Positions 7,061 through 16,786 of a stretch of DNA of 26,886 bases are shown piece by piece. Position 1 is the stretch's first letter. The number at the start of each line of letters is the position of its first letter. This DNA comes from an uncultured Ruminococcus sp. (lineage in GTDB: Bacteria; Bacillota; Clostridia; Oscillospirales; Acutalibacteraceae): NCBI GenBank assembly GCA_902767175.1, contig CACXGH010000210.1:1-26886 (forward strand), given 5' to 3'. A program made the position numbers and the translations under genes. Below the pieces are notes generated by a model. That model searched no databases and was not told the origin of the DNA. It saw nothing but the letters and a program-made list of their open reading frames with translations.

Positions 7061-9499
7061 TTATTCCTCAGGCTCAGGTTCTTCCTCAGAAGGCTCTTCT
7101 ATAGGCTCTTCCTCGGAGGATTCATCCTCGGATTCTTCAGAGGACTCATCTGAGGATTCATCTTCGGACTCTTCCGAGGATTCATCAGAAGATTCGTCTG
7201 AGGATTCATCGGAAGGCTCGTTTGAAGACTCATCGGAAGGCTCAGAAGGCTCCTGTGACGGCTCATTCAAGCCGAGAGCCTCGTCTATTTCAGCTTTGGC
7301 TGCTTCAACAAGTTCATTTATCTCCTTGATAGATCTCGCATCAAAGATCGCTCCCGAATACTTCTTTGTCTTTTCGTCATACTTTCCGTACGGTTCGATC
7401 GTCTTGTCCACTATCTTCTTTGCATTGCTTGCGTCATGCAGGCTGTAGACCGAATAGTCAACATAGTTCTGCAGCTCATAGAATGCTGCTATCTTATCAT
7501 CCATGTAGCTTGGCTGCTTTATCTGATACTCACTGTCAATGTACGTTCTCTTTACGGTCTGCTCCTTGAAGTCAAATACAAGCGTCTCGTATCTCTTGCC
7601 GTCAACCATAACAGTTATCTGCTTCTGATCGTTTACAGCACCGTCGGGATCAAGGTGTATAGTTACCTTGTTGCCCTCACCGGGGATAATTCCGTTTACT
7701 TCGCTCAGAACGGTATTTTTACCGTTGTTCTCATTCTGAATTACCTTTACGGTTATCTCGCCGTACTCCTCTTCGGGAAGGTCTACATCATAGTCAAGTG
7801 CTTTTCTTATCTTACTGCCGTCACTTACCTGAATGGTTATCTTTCTCTTAGTAACTTTATTGCCGGCCAGCGGGTCTGTACCGATTACAGTGCCTGCCTC
7901 AAGGCTGCTTGCTACCATTGCTTTTTCTGTCTTGAAGCCCAATGCCTCGAGGTCTGCCTTTGCCCTGTCGAAAGACTTGCCTGAAACGCTTGGTATCTCA
8001 ATAGGCTCGGGTGCAGGGCCGTTGCTTACGATGAGTGTGAGTGTTGTGTCGGGGTACTGAGCAGTACCCTCCTGCGGTGTACAGTCTATGACATAGCCCT
8101 TTGCTACATCGGAACTGTATACTCTCTGGACATCATATGAATCAAAGCCCTTATCAGCAAGCTTCTCTATTGCCTTCTCCTCAAGATAGTTCTTTACCTT
8201 GGGTACTTCAACCTTCTTCTTGTTTGTATATACAGTAAGCTTGATAGTTGCATTTTCCTTTATCTTCTTTGTACCCGCTTCTGGTGTCTGGGCTACTACC
8301 TCATTGGGTGTAGAGCCTTCGTTGGTGTCGATAATACGGAAATTGAACTTATAGCTCTTATTGCTCTGTATTTCTTCAATATTTCTGCCGACAAAATTAG
8401 GTACATCTACAGTTTCAATTTCATTCTGTTTTGCAATATTCTGAACGATAAGCACAAAGAAGAATATGAACGCTGCAAGAACACATACGCTTACAAGAAC
8501 TGTTATCCATTTTACTACAGTCTTTGAGCGTGACGGGGCAGGTTCTTCATAATATCCGCCGAAATCATCACTGTATGTCTCAACAGGCTTAGGTGTTTTT
8601 GTCTCTTTCAATGTTTCAACATACTTAGTCGGTGCACCGTCAACAAAATAGCTGTAATTAAATCTTGTTGACGGATCCTTGCGGAACAATTCAATTGCCT
8701 CAAGCATTTCCTCAGCGCTTGAGTAACGCTGAGAAGGCTCTTTTCTCATAGCCCTGAGTGTTATTTCCTCAAGTCCCTCCGGAACATTTTCGTTTATCTC
8801 ACGAAGAGGCTTTGGTTCTGCCTGAAGCTGCATTATCGCAACCGATACAGCACTGTCTGCATCAAACGGAAGCCTGCCCGTAAGCATTTCATAGAGCATA
8901 ACACCGACTGAATATATATCAGCCTTGCCGTCTGTAACACTGCCCTTTGCCTGTTCGGGAGCTATGTAATGAACTGAACCTATAGCCTTGTTTGTCATGG
9001 TCTTCGTCTCGTTATTTGAGAACCGTGCAATACCGAAATCCGTGACCTTTATAGTGCCGTCCTGCAGGAGCATGATATTCTGCGGCTTTACGTCCCTGTG
9101 AACAATGCCCTTTTCATGAGCGTGCTGCAGAGCCTGAAGTATCTGTACAGTAAAATGTACAGCCTCTTTCCACGGTATAGAGGACTGCTGACCGATATAT
9201 TCCTTGAGTGTAATGCCGTCAATATATTCCATGACGATATACTGTATCCTGTCACCGAAACTGACATCATACACCTTTACTATATTCGGGTGGGACAGCA
9301 CTGCTATCGCCTTTGACTCGTTCTTGAAGCGTCTGATAAATTCCTCATTGCCGAGAAATTCATCTTTCAGAATTTTTATGGCAACCGTTTTATCATCAAG
9401 CTTATCATGAGCCTTATATACCATAGCCATTCCGCCTACGCCTATAAGCTCCTGAATCTCATATCTTCCGTCGAGTCTTTTGCCGGTATATTTATCCAT
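7061..9499 (-). CDS. prkC: PASTA-domain Ser/Thr protein kinase, acidic tail
   Basis: 812 aa. Transmembrane Ser/Thr kinase sensing peptidoglycan fragments or lipid II. The cytosolic kinase spans about 13-275: glycine loop GVGGMA (20-25), Lys42, HRD 134-136, DFG 154-156 and APE 180-182, so it looks catalytically complete. A juxtamembrane stretch leads to one transmembrane helix at 331-352. Three PASTA repeats follow (about 364-425, 429-494 and 499-560), then an unassigned extracellular region (about 565-740). The last 67 residues (746-812) are almost only Ser, Glu, Asp and Pro, in DESS/EESE repeats. That tail is unlike B. subtilis PrkC, which stops after its PASTA region at about 650 aa. The ribosome binding site AAGGGAG is seven bases upstream. 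It pairs with PrpC, encoded 22 bases before it. Confidence 0.96.
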   Translation of the reverse strand: MDKYTGKRLDGRYEIQELIGVGGMAMVYKAHDKLDDKTVAIKILKDEFLGNEEFIRRFKNESKAIAVLSHPNIVKVYDVSFGDRIQYIVMEYIDGITLKEYIGQQSSIPWKEAVHFTVQILQALQHAHEKGIVHRDVKPQNIMLLQDGTIKVTDFGIARFSNNETKTMTNKAIGSVHYIAPEQAKGSVTDGKADIYSVGVMLYEMLTGRLPFDADSAVSVAIMQLQAEPKPLREINENVPEGLEEITLRAMRKEPSQRYSSAEEMLEAIELFRKDPSTRFNYSYFVDGAPTKYVETLKETKTPKPVETYSDDFGGYYEEPAPSRSKTVVKWITVLVSVCVLAAFIFFFVLIVQNIAKQNEIETVDVPNFVGRNIEEIQSNKSYKFNFRIIDTNEGSTPNEVVAQTPEAGTKKIKENATIKLTVYTNKKKVEVPKVKNYLEEKAIEKLADKGFDSYDVQRVYSSDVAKGYVIDCTPQEGTAQYPDTTLTLIVSNGPAPEPIEIPSVSGKSFDRAKADLEALGFKTEKAMVASSLEAGTVIGTDPLAGNKVTKRKITIQVSDGSKIRKALDYDVDLPEEEYGEITVKVIQNENNGKNTVLSEVNGIIPGEGNKVTIHLDPDGAVNDQKQITVMVDGKRYETLVFDFKEQTVKRTYIDSEYQIKQPSYMDDKIAAFYELQNYVDYSVYSLHDASNAKKIVDKTIEPYGKYDEKTKKYSGAIFDARSIKEINELVEAAKAEIDEALGLNEPSQEPSEPSDESSNEPSDESSDESSDESSEESEDESSDESSEESEDESSEEEPIEEPSEEEPEPEE

Positions 9500-9521
9500 A
9501 AGAAAACTCCCTTCTTTTTAT

Positions 9522-10256
9522 TCACTGTCTGCCGGATATGACAGCGACAGTTATATTATCGCTGCCGCCCTGAGACTTAGCAGCGTTTATAAGCTTTTCG
9601 GTAAGCTCTTCGTCAGGTGTAGAACGAATGAAACCGCAAATATCATCATCGGTGAAATAGCCCGACAATCCGTCTGTACATATCATCAGCACACAGCCGC
9701 CCGTGAATTCTGCAGTATTATAGTCTGTGGTGAGAAACGGCTCAACTCCGAGCGCTCTTGTAATAATATTCCTGTTCGGGTGTGTCCTTGCCTGCTCCTC
9801 TGTTATCTGTCCTGCAGCGATAAGTTCCTGCACGACGGAATGGTCTGTAGTAAGACGAGTAACACTGTCATTCTTATATAGATAAGCCCTGCTGTCTCCT
9901 GCATGGACTATATGAAGCCGGTCTCCCCTTAATACAGCACATACTACCGTTGTTCCCATACCGTTTAGTGACATATCATTCTGAGCCATATCATAGACCC
10001 TGAGATTTGCCTCGCTGACAGATACCTCCATCAGCTCTCTTATCTCCTCATCGGTCATATCAGGTCGATACATTTCAAGGAGCCTCTGCGATATAGACTC
10101 TGTCGCAACACTGCTTGCCGTACAGCCGCCGTTTGCACCGCCCATTCCGTCACATACCACTGCCCAGACGCTGCTGTCAGAAAAGCTGCCTGTTTTGCAG
10201 CAGTCCTGATTTGACGAACGGATAAGTCCGATATCGCTTGCGGAATACACTTTCAT
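9522..10256 (-). CDS. prpC: PP2C-family Ser/Thr protein phosphatase
   Basis: 244 aa. Metal-dependent phosphatase that reverses PrkC phosphorylation. PPM motifs in order: RSSNQD near residue 17, VCDGMGG (metal-binding Asp), GMGTT, HAGDSRAY, TTDHS, CTDGLSG and GGSDNIT near the C-terminus. There is no transmembrane helix. Length is typical for bacterial stand-alone PP2C. It overlaps the rlmN stop by four bases (ATGA) and precedes prkC, the usual phosphatase-kinase pair. Confidence 0.95.
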   Translation of the reverse strand: MKVYSASDIGLIRSSNQDCCKTGSFSDSSVWAVVCDGMGGANGGCTASSVATESISQRLLEMYRPDMTDEEIRELMEVSVSEANLRVYDMAQNDMSLNGMGTTVVCAVLRGDRLHIVHAGDSRAYLYKNDSVTRLTTDHSVVQELIAAGQITEEQARTHPNRNIITRALGVEPFLTTDYNTAEFTGGCVLMICTDGLSGYFTDDDICGFIRSTPDEELTEKLINAAKSQGGSDNITVAVISGRQ

Positions 10257-11302
10257 TCTGTTTGTTCCTCCTTTTTATACGCCCGTCTCAACTGACCGCA
10301 CGAGGCGTTGATATCACTGCCGAGCGTTCTTCTCACCGTAGCTGTTATACCTGAACGCTCAAGCACTGAAATAAAGCTGCGTATCCTGTCCTGCCGGCTT
10401 TTTTTATAGCCTGTTCCGCCGACAGAATTTACAGGGATAAGATTTACATGGCACAGCATACCTTTGAGTCTCGACGCAAGCTCTGCAGCATTTGCATCAC
10501 TGTCGTTCACACCGTCTATCATGGCATATTCAAAGGATATCCTCCTGCCTGTCTGTTCTATATAATACCGGCAGGCTTTCAGAAGCTCACCGATCGGATA
10601 TTTCCTGTTCACGGGCATTGTTCTGCTCCTTATCTGGTCGCTGGGAGCGTGCAGCGACACCGAAAGCGTAAGCTGCAGCTTTTTATCTGCAAGCTCATAT
10701 ATCTTAGGCACAAGTCCGCAGGTCGACAGCGATATGTGCCGCATTCCTATGTTCATTCCGTCCCCACTGCTGACAAGATACAGAAACCTCAGTACATTGT
10801 CGAAGTTATCCAGCGGCTCACCCATTCCCATAAGAACTATATTCGATATCCTGATATTATTGTCCTCCTGCTCTGCACGAATCTGTGAAAGCATTTCAGA
10901 GGCAGTAAGGTTCCGGAAAAATCCTCCCTGTCCCGTGGCGCAGAAGGTACAGCCCATTTTACAGCCTGCCTGAGTGGAAATACAGCTCGTATAGCCGTGA
11001 TGGTATTTCATCAATACGGACTCAACTGTCTCTCCGTCCCGAAAGCTGAATAGATATTTTCTTGTATCATCATAATCCGAAATCAATTTTTTTTCAATAG
11101 TTGCAAATGATATATAGTAATTCTCTACAAGTTTTTCTCTTAATTTCTTTGATATGTTGGTCATTTCATCAAAGGATTTAGCTCCGGACTGCACCCATTT
11201 ATATATCTGAGCTGCCCTGTATGCAGGCTCACCAAGCTCTGACAATTCGTCACGCAGTTCACTCAGATACATTGAACCTATATCCTTCTGCATATCCTTC
11301 AC
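10253..11302 (-). CDS. rlmN: dual-specificity 23S rRNA/tRNA adenine-C2 methyltransferase
   Basis: 349 aa. Radical SAM enzyme forming 2-methyladenosine at 23S rRNA A2503 and at A37 of some tRNAs. The iron-sulfur motif C-x3-C-x2-C is at Cys114/118/121 (CKMGCTFCATG). MGMGEPLDN follows, and the second mechanistic cysteine is near Cys335 (SDINASCGQLR). The N-terminal helical accessory domain (about 5-75) is present. The start is ambiguous: GTG at 11302 overlaps the rsmB stop (GTGA), while ATG at 11293 and 11272 also have AAGGA-type sites upstream. Length fits the family either way. Confidence 0.95.
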   Translation of the reverse strand: MKDMQKDIGSMYLSELRDELSELGEPAYRAAQIYKWVQSGAKSFDEMTNISKKLREKLVENYYISFATIEKKLISDYDDTRKYLFSFRDGETVESVLMKYHHGYTSCISTQAGCKMGCTFCATGQGGFFRNLTASEMLSQIRAEQEDNNIRISNIVLMGMGEPLDNFDNVLRFLYLVSSGDGMNIGMRHISLSTCGLVPKIYELADKKLQLTLSVSLHAPSDQIRSRTMPVNRKYPIGELLKACRYYIEQTGRRISFEYAMIDGVNDSDANAAELASRLKGMLCHVNLIPVNSVGGTGYKKSRQDRIRSFISVLERSGITATVRRTLGSDINASCGQLRRAYKKEEQTE

Positions 11303-12630
11303 TTCCTTTGAAATAAGCTTATAAAAAATCCGTCAGTTCCGTTTATATGCGGAAACAGTGTAAGGCAGTTTGAACTTTCGTCAATTCCCCTTGAAACACC
11401 CTTTGGCAGTTTCAGCTCTGACGGAACAAAATCCTCATGCTCATCTAAAAAACGCTGCACATTCCTTCCGTTTTCGTCAGGATTAAGCGTGCAGGTCGAA
11501 TACAGCAGTCTTCCTCCGCTTTTTACAAAGCGTGATGCATTGCAGAGTATACGGTACTGCAGCCCGGGCAGCTCATCAAGCCCCAGATCAGGCTTGTATC
11601 TGAGTTCGGGCTTTCTTCTTATTATTCCCAGCCCTGAGCACGGGACATCACACAATACTCTGTCGGCCTTTATCTTTTCATCAAAAGCCGATGCATCGCA
11701 GGCTTTTGTATTAATTATTTCTATTCCTAAGCGCCCGGCACCGCTGTTAACAAGACCAAGCCTTGAGCTGTACAGATCAAGAGAAACGATCCTGCCCTTT
11801 CCGTTCATAAGCTCGGCACAGGTAAAGCTTTTTCCTCCCGGAGCAGAGCACATATCGAGCAGCACTTCATTTTCTTCCGGATCAAGCAGACTGCAGCATA
11901 GCTGAGATGCTCTGTCCTGAACATGAAAAAGACCCTGTTCAAATTCGGGCAGTCTTTCTATCGCTCCCGTTTCGGACAGCAAAAGACAGTCCTTCAATAT
12001 ATCGGAGCATTCCGCCCTGACTCCTCTGTCCTCAAGCCTGCTTTTAAGCTCCTGTGCTGTTGTTTTCAGCGTATTTACACGGATACAAAGAGGAGGTCTT
12101 TCTGACAATGATGAAAGGATTCCCTCAGTCAGCTCATCACCGTAGCTTTTTCTCCATAGCGAGACGATTTTTTCAGGGCATGAATATTTTATAGAAAGGT
12201 ATTTATTCTTTCCTTTTTTCGGATCGGGCAGCCGAAGCTTTGCATCTCTTGCGGCAGCTCTTAAAATACCGTTTACAAAGCCCGAAGCCTCTGCAAGACC
12301 GTTATTTCTGCACAGTGCAACCGTTTCATTTACAGCCGCCGGCGGCGGAACACTGTCAGCAAAGAAAAGCTGATATAAACCGAGCCTCAGCAGCACAAGC
12401 ACTCCCGTATCCGTCTCACGGACAGACCTTAAGGAGCGTACAGCTATATTATAGTCAAGCAGAAGTCTGTTTTCGAGTACACCGTAAAACAGCTTTGCGG
12501 CAAAGCTCTTGTCCCTTCCGGAAAGACCGCTTTTTTCAAGCTCACTGTCAAGTGTTATATTTGAATAGGAACGGTTTTCCTCTACACGCATCAGCGCAGT
12601 ATATGCGGTTTGTCTTGACGATGCGGACAA
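11299..12630 (-). CDS. rsmB: 16S rRNA (cytosine-967-C5)-methyltransferase
   Basis: 443 aa. SAM-dependent methyltransferase forming m5C967 in 16S rRNA. The N-terminal NusB-like RNA-binding domain (about 1-145) leads into a Rossmann catalytic domain with the SAM motif DMCSAPGGKS, the first catalytic cysteine in DVPCSGLG and the second in YSTCTLNPDEN. I chose a TTG start at 12630 because GGAGG lies eight bases upstream; the in-frame GTG at 12639 overlaps that site and is unlikely. The gap to the fmt stop is 18 bases. Length and motif order are normal. Confidence 0.92.
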   Translation of the reverse strand: MSASSRQTAYTALMRVEENRSYSNITLDSELEKSGLSGRDKSFAAKLFYGVLENRLLLDYNIAVRSLRSVRETDTGVLVLLRLGLYQLFFADSVPPPAAVNETVALCRNNGLAEASGFVNGILRAAARDAKLRLPDPKKGKNKYLSIKYSCPEKIVSLWRKSYGDELTEGILSSLSERPPLCIRVNTLKTTAQELKSRLEDRGVRAECSDILKDCLLLSETGAIERLPEFEQGLFHVQDRASQLCCSLLDPEENEVLLDMCSAPGGKSFTCAELMNGKGRIVSLDLYSSRLGLVNSGAGRLGIEIINTKACDASAFDEKIKADRVLCDVPCSGLGIIRRKPELRYKPDLGLDELPGLQYRILCNASRFVKSGGRLLYSTCTLNPDENGRNVQRFLDEHEDFVPSELKLPKGVSRGIDESSNCLTLFPHINGTDGFFISLFQRK

Positions 12631-12648
12631 GTTCTTCACCTCCGTTAA

Positions 12649-13578
12649 TTATTCTGTCTCAAATTTCAGCTCTGACGGGTCAGTTATACGCAGTCCGTTC
12701 AGAAATGCCTGAGCAGACATTCTTTTCTTGCCCTCTGCCTGAACCTCAATAATTTCTATGGCACCTTCACCGCAGGCTGCAATGAACGGATCCAGCGACA
12801 GTACCTGTCCGGGCTGTCCGCTGCCCTGTGCCGCAGCAGTACGGTGAATTTTTATTTTCCTGCCGTTCAGCACTGCAGACGCACTCGGCCATGGATACAG
12901 CCCTCTGACCTGATTGTGTATTTCCTTCGCTGTTCTTCTGAAATCAACAGGAGACATATCCTTTGTAAGCATGGCTGCATAACAGCTTTTTGAATCGTCC
13001 TGCTTTTCCCTTTTAAGAGTTCCTTCTGCAGCGGCGTGTACTGTCTTTACGATCAGCTCAGCTCCGAGCACTGAAAGTCTGTCGTGCAGCTCCTCTGAGG
13101 TCTCATTTTCGCCAATTTCAAGCTCAGACTTCATAAGCATATCGCCTGTATCAAGTCCGATATCCATAAGCATTGCGGTAACTCCTGTTTTCTTTTTACC
13201 GTCAAGCACCGCCCTCTGAATAGGAGCCGCTCCCCTGTATTCGGGCAGCAGTGATGCATGGACGTTTACACAGCCAAGCTCAGGCAGGTCGAGCACAGCC
13301 TCAGGCAGCAGCTTGCCGTATGCTACTACTACTATCATTTCCGGAGAAAGCTCCTTTAAAATATCAAGTGCCTCACCGCCTTTGAGTGTATCGGGCTGAT
13401 ATACATTTATCCCATGTTCCTGAGCACAGACCTTCACAGGCGGCGGAGTCATTTTATTTCCCCTGCCCTTAGGCTTGTCGGGCTGAGTAAATACACCTGC
13501 TATTTCATTGCCGTCCTTTATCAGAGCTTCAAGGCACGGCACAGCAAAATCCGGCGTTCCCATAAATACTATCTTCAA
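12649..13578 (-). CDS. fmt: methionyl-tRNA formyltransferase
   Basis: 309 aa. Adds the formyl group from 10-formyl-tetrahydrofolate to initiator Met-tRNA. Visible are the canonical opening KIVFMGTPDFAVPCLEAL, VVVAYGKLLP, the catalytic and folate-binding segment NVHASLLPEYRGAAPIQ and TGVTAMLMDIGLDTGDML. A C-terminal OB-type domain (about 205-309) binds the tRNA. It starts with TTG at 13578: GGAGG is eight bases upstream, and this start gives the family N-terminus exactly. It follows def by 20 bases, a typical partner since Def removes the formyl group later. Confidence 0.95.
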   Translation of the reverse strand: MKIVFMGTPDFAVPCLEALIKDGNEIAGVFTQPDKPKGRGNKMTPPPVKVCAQEHGINVYQPDTLKGGEALDILKELSPEMIVVVAYGKLLPEAVLDLPELGCVNVHASLLPEYRGAAPIQRAVLDGKKKTGVTAMLMDIGLDTGDMLMKSELEIGENETSEELHDRLSVLGAELIVKTVHAAAEGTLKREKQDDSKSCYAAMLTKDMSPVDFRRTAKEIHNQVRGLYPWPSASAVLNGRKIKIHRTAAAQGSGQPGQVLSLDPFIAACGEGAIEIIEVQAEGKKRMSAQAFLNGLRITDPSELKFETE

Positions 13579-13598
13579 TTTACATTCCTCCGAAGGTC

Positions 13599-14051
13599 TT
13601 AATCCTCTGCTTTGCGGATAATATGCTCCTTAAAGAGTATGCCGTCAAGGTGGTCGTTTTCGTGACTGATAGCCTGAGCCATAAGTCCCTCAGCATTGAG
13701 CGTAAATCTGTCCCCCTCACGGTTGTATGCCTCTACTGTGACATACATAGGTCTCCTTGTTATACCGAATTCGCCCGGACATGAGAGACAGCCCTCGTTT
13801 GCTTCCTGCACCCCTGAGGTCTTTATTATTCTCGGATTGACGAAATCAATAACGCCGTCACCTATATCAATAACGAATATTCTTCTGAGAATACCGACCT
13901 GAGGACCTGCAAGACCTACTCCCTCGCTGTTCTTCATGGTCTCGTACATATCGTCTAAAAGTGTTTTCAGCTTATCATCAAATTTTTCTACGGGACGGCA
14001 GACCTTTGTAAGTATCGGATCGCCCTCCTTGACTATGTTTCTTATAGCCAT
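13599..14051 (-). CDS. def: peptide deformylase
   Basis: 150 aa. Metalloenzyme removing formyl from N-terminal Met of nascent proteins. All three signature motifs are present: GVGLAGPQVG, EGCLSCPG (metal ligand Cys) and the HENDHLDG box (two His ligands and the catalytic Glu). Start is the ATG at 14051 (MAIRNIVKEGDPIL) with GGAGG upstream; the longer in-frame read from 14093 would overlap priA and lacks family sequence. Length is typical for type 2-like short bacterial deformylases. Confidence 0.95.
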   Translation of the reverse strand: MAIRNIVKEGDPILTKVCRPVEKFDDKLKTLLDDMYETMKNSEGVGLAGPQVGILRRIFVIDIGDGVIDFVNPRIIKTSGVQEANEGCLSCPGEFGITRRPMYVTVEAYNREGDRFTLNAEGLMAQAISHENDHLDGILFKEHIIRKAED

Positions 14052-14089
14052 ATTGCTCCTCCCTTTCTGCCTCGGCAGACGGAAATTTA

Positions 14090-16540
14090 TCATAAAATAT
14101 TATCCGGGTCTATATCCGCATAAACCGTGACGCCGGAAAATCCCCTGTGCTTTCCTGTCTCCGTAAGAAGGCCGGAAAGCATCTGTCTGAAGCGTTTGCT
14201 GTTCTTGAATTTTATTATAAGTCTGAACCTGTATTTTCCACCTACCCTTGCAACCGCTGCAGGAGCAGGACCGATTACCCTGAGCGGCAGCTCCGGATAT
14301 TTTTCGCCTGCAAGCTCAGACAGACTTTTTGCAAAGTATTCAGATGCCGAATGCGCCTTGCCCTTGTCCTCACAGACAAAAACCACAACGCATATATCCG
14401 AAAACGGCGGATACAGCATTATCCTTCTCAGGTCGATCTCGCTCTCGTAGAACTTTATATAATCCTGCTCTGCCGCCATTTCAATAACGGGATTTTCAGG
14501 CTCAAAGGTCTGTATCACAGCCCTTCCCTCAAGTTCTCCTCTGCCGGAGCGCCCGACCACCTGCGTAAGCAGTGAGAATGTTCTCTCATAGCTGCGGAAA
14601 TCATCGGAATGCATCATCACATCTGCCGACAGGACTCCCACAAGGGTCACATTCTCAAAATCAAGTCCCTTTGCAACCATCTGTGTGCCGAGCATTATAT
14701 CATACTCTCCCTGACGGAATGCACTGAGTTTTTTTTCGTATGCATACCTCTGCATTGTCGAGTCCGTATCCAGACGGAGAATTCTTGCCGAAGGAAAAAG
14801 CTCCGCAAGCTCGGATTCCGCCTTCTGTGTTCCCGCACCCGCAAACCTCAGCTTCTCAGAGCCGCATTCGGGACATTTGTCAGGCACGGGTAAAGAATAA
14901 CCGCAGTAGTGACACATCACCCTGTTGTTTGCGCTGTGATAGGTAAGCGAAATAGAACAGTTAGGACATGAGAGCACCGATCTGCACGAACGGCACGATA
15001 CAAATGTATTATGTCCTCTTCTGTTAAGAAGTATAATTGACTGATGTCCTTTTTCGAGGTTATCTTCTATAGCCTCAAGCAGCTCCGAGCCGAGATCCGA
15101 GCTGCTGCCGCTCTGAAGCTCCCTGTACATATCCGTCTTTATTACCTTCGGCAGCTTTGCAGTTCCGTACCGGCTGTCAAGCGTATACAGGGTATATCTT
15201 CCCTCTTTTGCAAGATAATAGCTTTCAAGGGAAGGTGTCGCCGATGACAGCAGCAGCATACAGTTATTATATACACATCTCAGCTTTGCAAGCTCTCTTG
15301 CATGAAACCGTGGTGTCGATGAGGATTTATAGGAATACTCCTGCTCCTCGTCCATTACTATAAGACCGATATTTTTAAGGGGTGCAAAAACGGCAGAGCG
15401 TGTGCCTACGGCAATATTTGCCTGTCCGTTCTTTACCCTTTTCCATTCCTCAAGTCTTTTTGAAAGCGACAGTCCGCTGTGGAACACAGCCACCCTGTCC
15501 CCGTATCTTGCCGTAAATTTATCTAAAAGCTGCGGTGTCAGCGCAATTTCAGGCACCATGCAGATAATGCCTTTATTATCCTCATTTGCTCTGTCTATCA
15601 GCTTCATGAATACAGAGGTTTTTCCGCTGCCCGTAATGCCGTAAAGCAGCGCAGCAGATGCCCTGCCGCTCTGATACTGCTTCATAAGCCCGTTATAAAC
15701 CTCATTCTGCTTATCTGTGAGGGTTATCTCCTCAGTGTCTTTATGATCCGAAGGAGTCTCCTCAGCCTTTGGCGGCTCGGCATCATAATATGCACAAATA
15801 CCCTTTTTAACAAGGTTATCCGTAACAGAGGAGCTTACACCCGTAAAATAACAAAGCTCCTTCTTCGATACGTCACCCACCGAGCGCAGCACATCTATAA
15901 CAGACTTCTGTGAAGGTGTAAGCTTTCTTTCGCTTTCGTCATCTATAAGCGTTACCATTCTTACACTCTGGTCCTGAAGCCGCTTTTTAAGCTGCTCTGT
16001 CCTGCTGATTATGCCCTTTTTGTATAGAGCTGTCAGAAGGCTCTCATCATCAAGACCAAGGCCTTTGATAAGCCTGTCCTCTCTCATCGGAGCTTTTGCA
16101 GCCTTTAAAACGGCTATTATCTGCCTTTCGGTCTCACTAAGGGAGCTTTCCTCCTTGTCTGTCAGACTTTTTCCTGACAGAGAATAGTTATACATTATCT
16201 TTACCGAAAGACCGGTCGGCAGCATAGCCTTACAGGCTTCAAAAAGCGTACAGAAGCACCTCTCGCTCATATCAAAGGCAAGTTTTACAAGCTCCTCAGT
16301 GAGTACAGGCTCTTTATCAATTATCTCACTGACGCTTTTAAGCGCTGTTATATCGCTTACATTATGAAGCTCCATTATCATGCCCTGTCTCAGAGGTCCG
16401 TGGCCGAAGCTTATCATGACACGGCATCCTGCCCTTGCAGCGTCCCTCATTTCATCGGGTATAAGGTAATCATACAGCTTGTCAAAATGATAGGCTGTAT
16501 TCTCTACGGCAACACCTGCCGCAAGATATCCTTCTGTCAT
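14090..16540 (-). CDS. priA: primosomal replication restart helicase PriA
   Basis: 816 aa. 3'-to-5' DNA helicase that reloads the replisome on stalled forks. An N-terminal 3'-DNA-binding domain (about 8-105) and a winged-helix-type region precede the helicase core: Walker A GITGSGKT at 301-308, Walker B-type DEEQ at 397-400, SSATPS, and later QVVGRSGRGELEGR. A zinc-binding insert with eight cysteines (CRSCRSVLSCPNC ... CHYCGY ... CPECGS) lies near 520-565. Complete and full length. The ATG overlaps the rpoZ stop by one base (TGATG). coaBC, found between rpoZ and priA in B. subtilis, is missing. Confidence 0.96.
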   Translation of the reverse strand: MTEGYLAAGVAVENTAYHFDKLYDYLIPDEMRDAARAGCRVMISFGHGPLRQGMIMELHNVSDITALKSVSEIIDKEPVLTEELVKLAFDMSERCFCTLFEACKAMLPTGLSVKIMYNYSLSGKSLTDKEESSLSETERQIIAVLKAAKAPMREDRLIKGLGLDDESLLTALYKKGIISRTEQLKKRLQDQSVRMVTLIDDESERKLTPSQKSVIDVLRSVGDVSKKELCYFTGVSSSVTDNLVKKGICAYYDAEPPKAEETPSDHKDTEEITLTDKQNEVYNGLMKQYQSGRASAALLYGITGSGKTSVFMKLIDRANEDNKGIICMVPEIALTPQLLDKFTARYGDRVAVFHSGLSLSKRLEEWKRVKNGQANIAVGTRSAVFAPLKNIGLIVMDEEQEYSYKSSSTPRFHARELAKLRCVYNNCMLLLSSATPSLESYYLAKEGRYTLYTLDSRYGTAKLPKVIKTDMYRELQSGSSSDLGSELLEAIEDNLEKGHQSIILLNRRGHNTFVSCRSCRSVLSCPNCSISLTYHSANNRVMCHYCGYSLPVPDKCPECGSEKLRFAGAGTQKAESELAELFPSARILRLDTDSTMQRYAYEKKLSAFRQGEYDIMLGTQMVAKGLDFENVTLVGVLSADVMMHSDDFRSYERTFSLLTQVVGRSGRGELEGRAVIQTFEPENPVIEMAAEQDYIKFYESEIDLRRIMLYPPFSDICVVVFVCEDKGKAHSASEYFAKSLSELAGEKYPELPLRVIGPAPAAVARVGGKYRFRLIIKFKNSKRFRQMLSGLLTETGKHRGFSGVTVYADIDPDNIL

Positions 16541-16755
16541 CAGTCGTCCGTCTCAGGCTCAAGGATAGCGTACTTATGCTCTCTGAATTCATCGGCAGCA
16601 ACAAGCACAGGCTTATCGCAGACCTTGCCCTTATCCTTCTGCATATCCTCCGTAAGCTCTCTTGCCCTCTTTGCAACTGCAATGGCAAGCGCATACTTGC
16701 TCACCTTTCCTGCAAAAATGTCATCAACCGACGGTCTTGTGTATTTCTCGTACAT
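16540..16755 (-). CDS. rpoZ: RNA polymerase omega subunit
   Basis: 71 aa. Small assembly subunit that clamps beta-prime of RNA polymerase. The core YTRPSVDDIFAGKVSKYALAI then VAKRARELTED matches the omega family, followed by a short variable tail ending ILEPETDD. The ATG at 16755 is preferred: AAGGAG is nine bases upstream, while the ATG at 16764 directly abuts that site. It lies 31 bases after the gmk stop and overlaps priA by one base. Confidence 0.92.
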   Translation of the reverse strand: MYEKYTRPSVDDIFAGKVSKYALAIAVAKRARELTEDMQKDKGKVCDKPVLVAADEFREHKYAILEPETDD

Positions 16756-16786
16756 AACAAGCATCTCCTTTTCTCTGTGATAGTCG

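Noticed and set aside
7061..7261. Direct DNA repeats as a stand-alone repeat element
   Set aside because: They encode the Ser/Asp/Glu tail of PrkC in frame and need no separate explanation.
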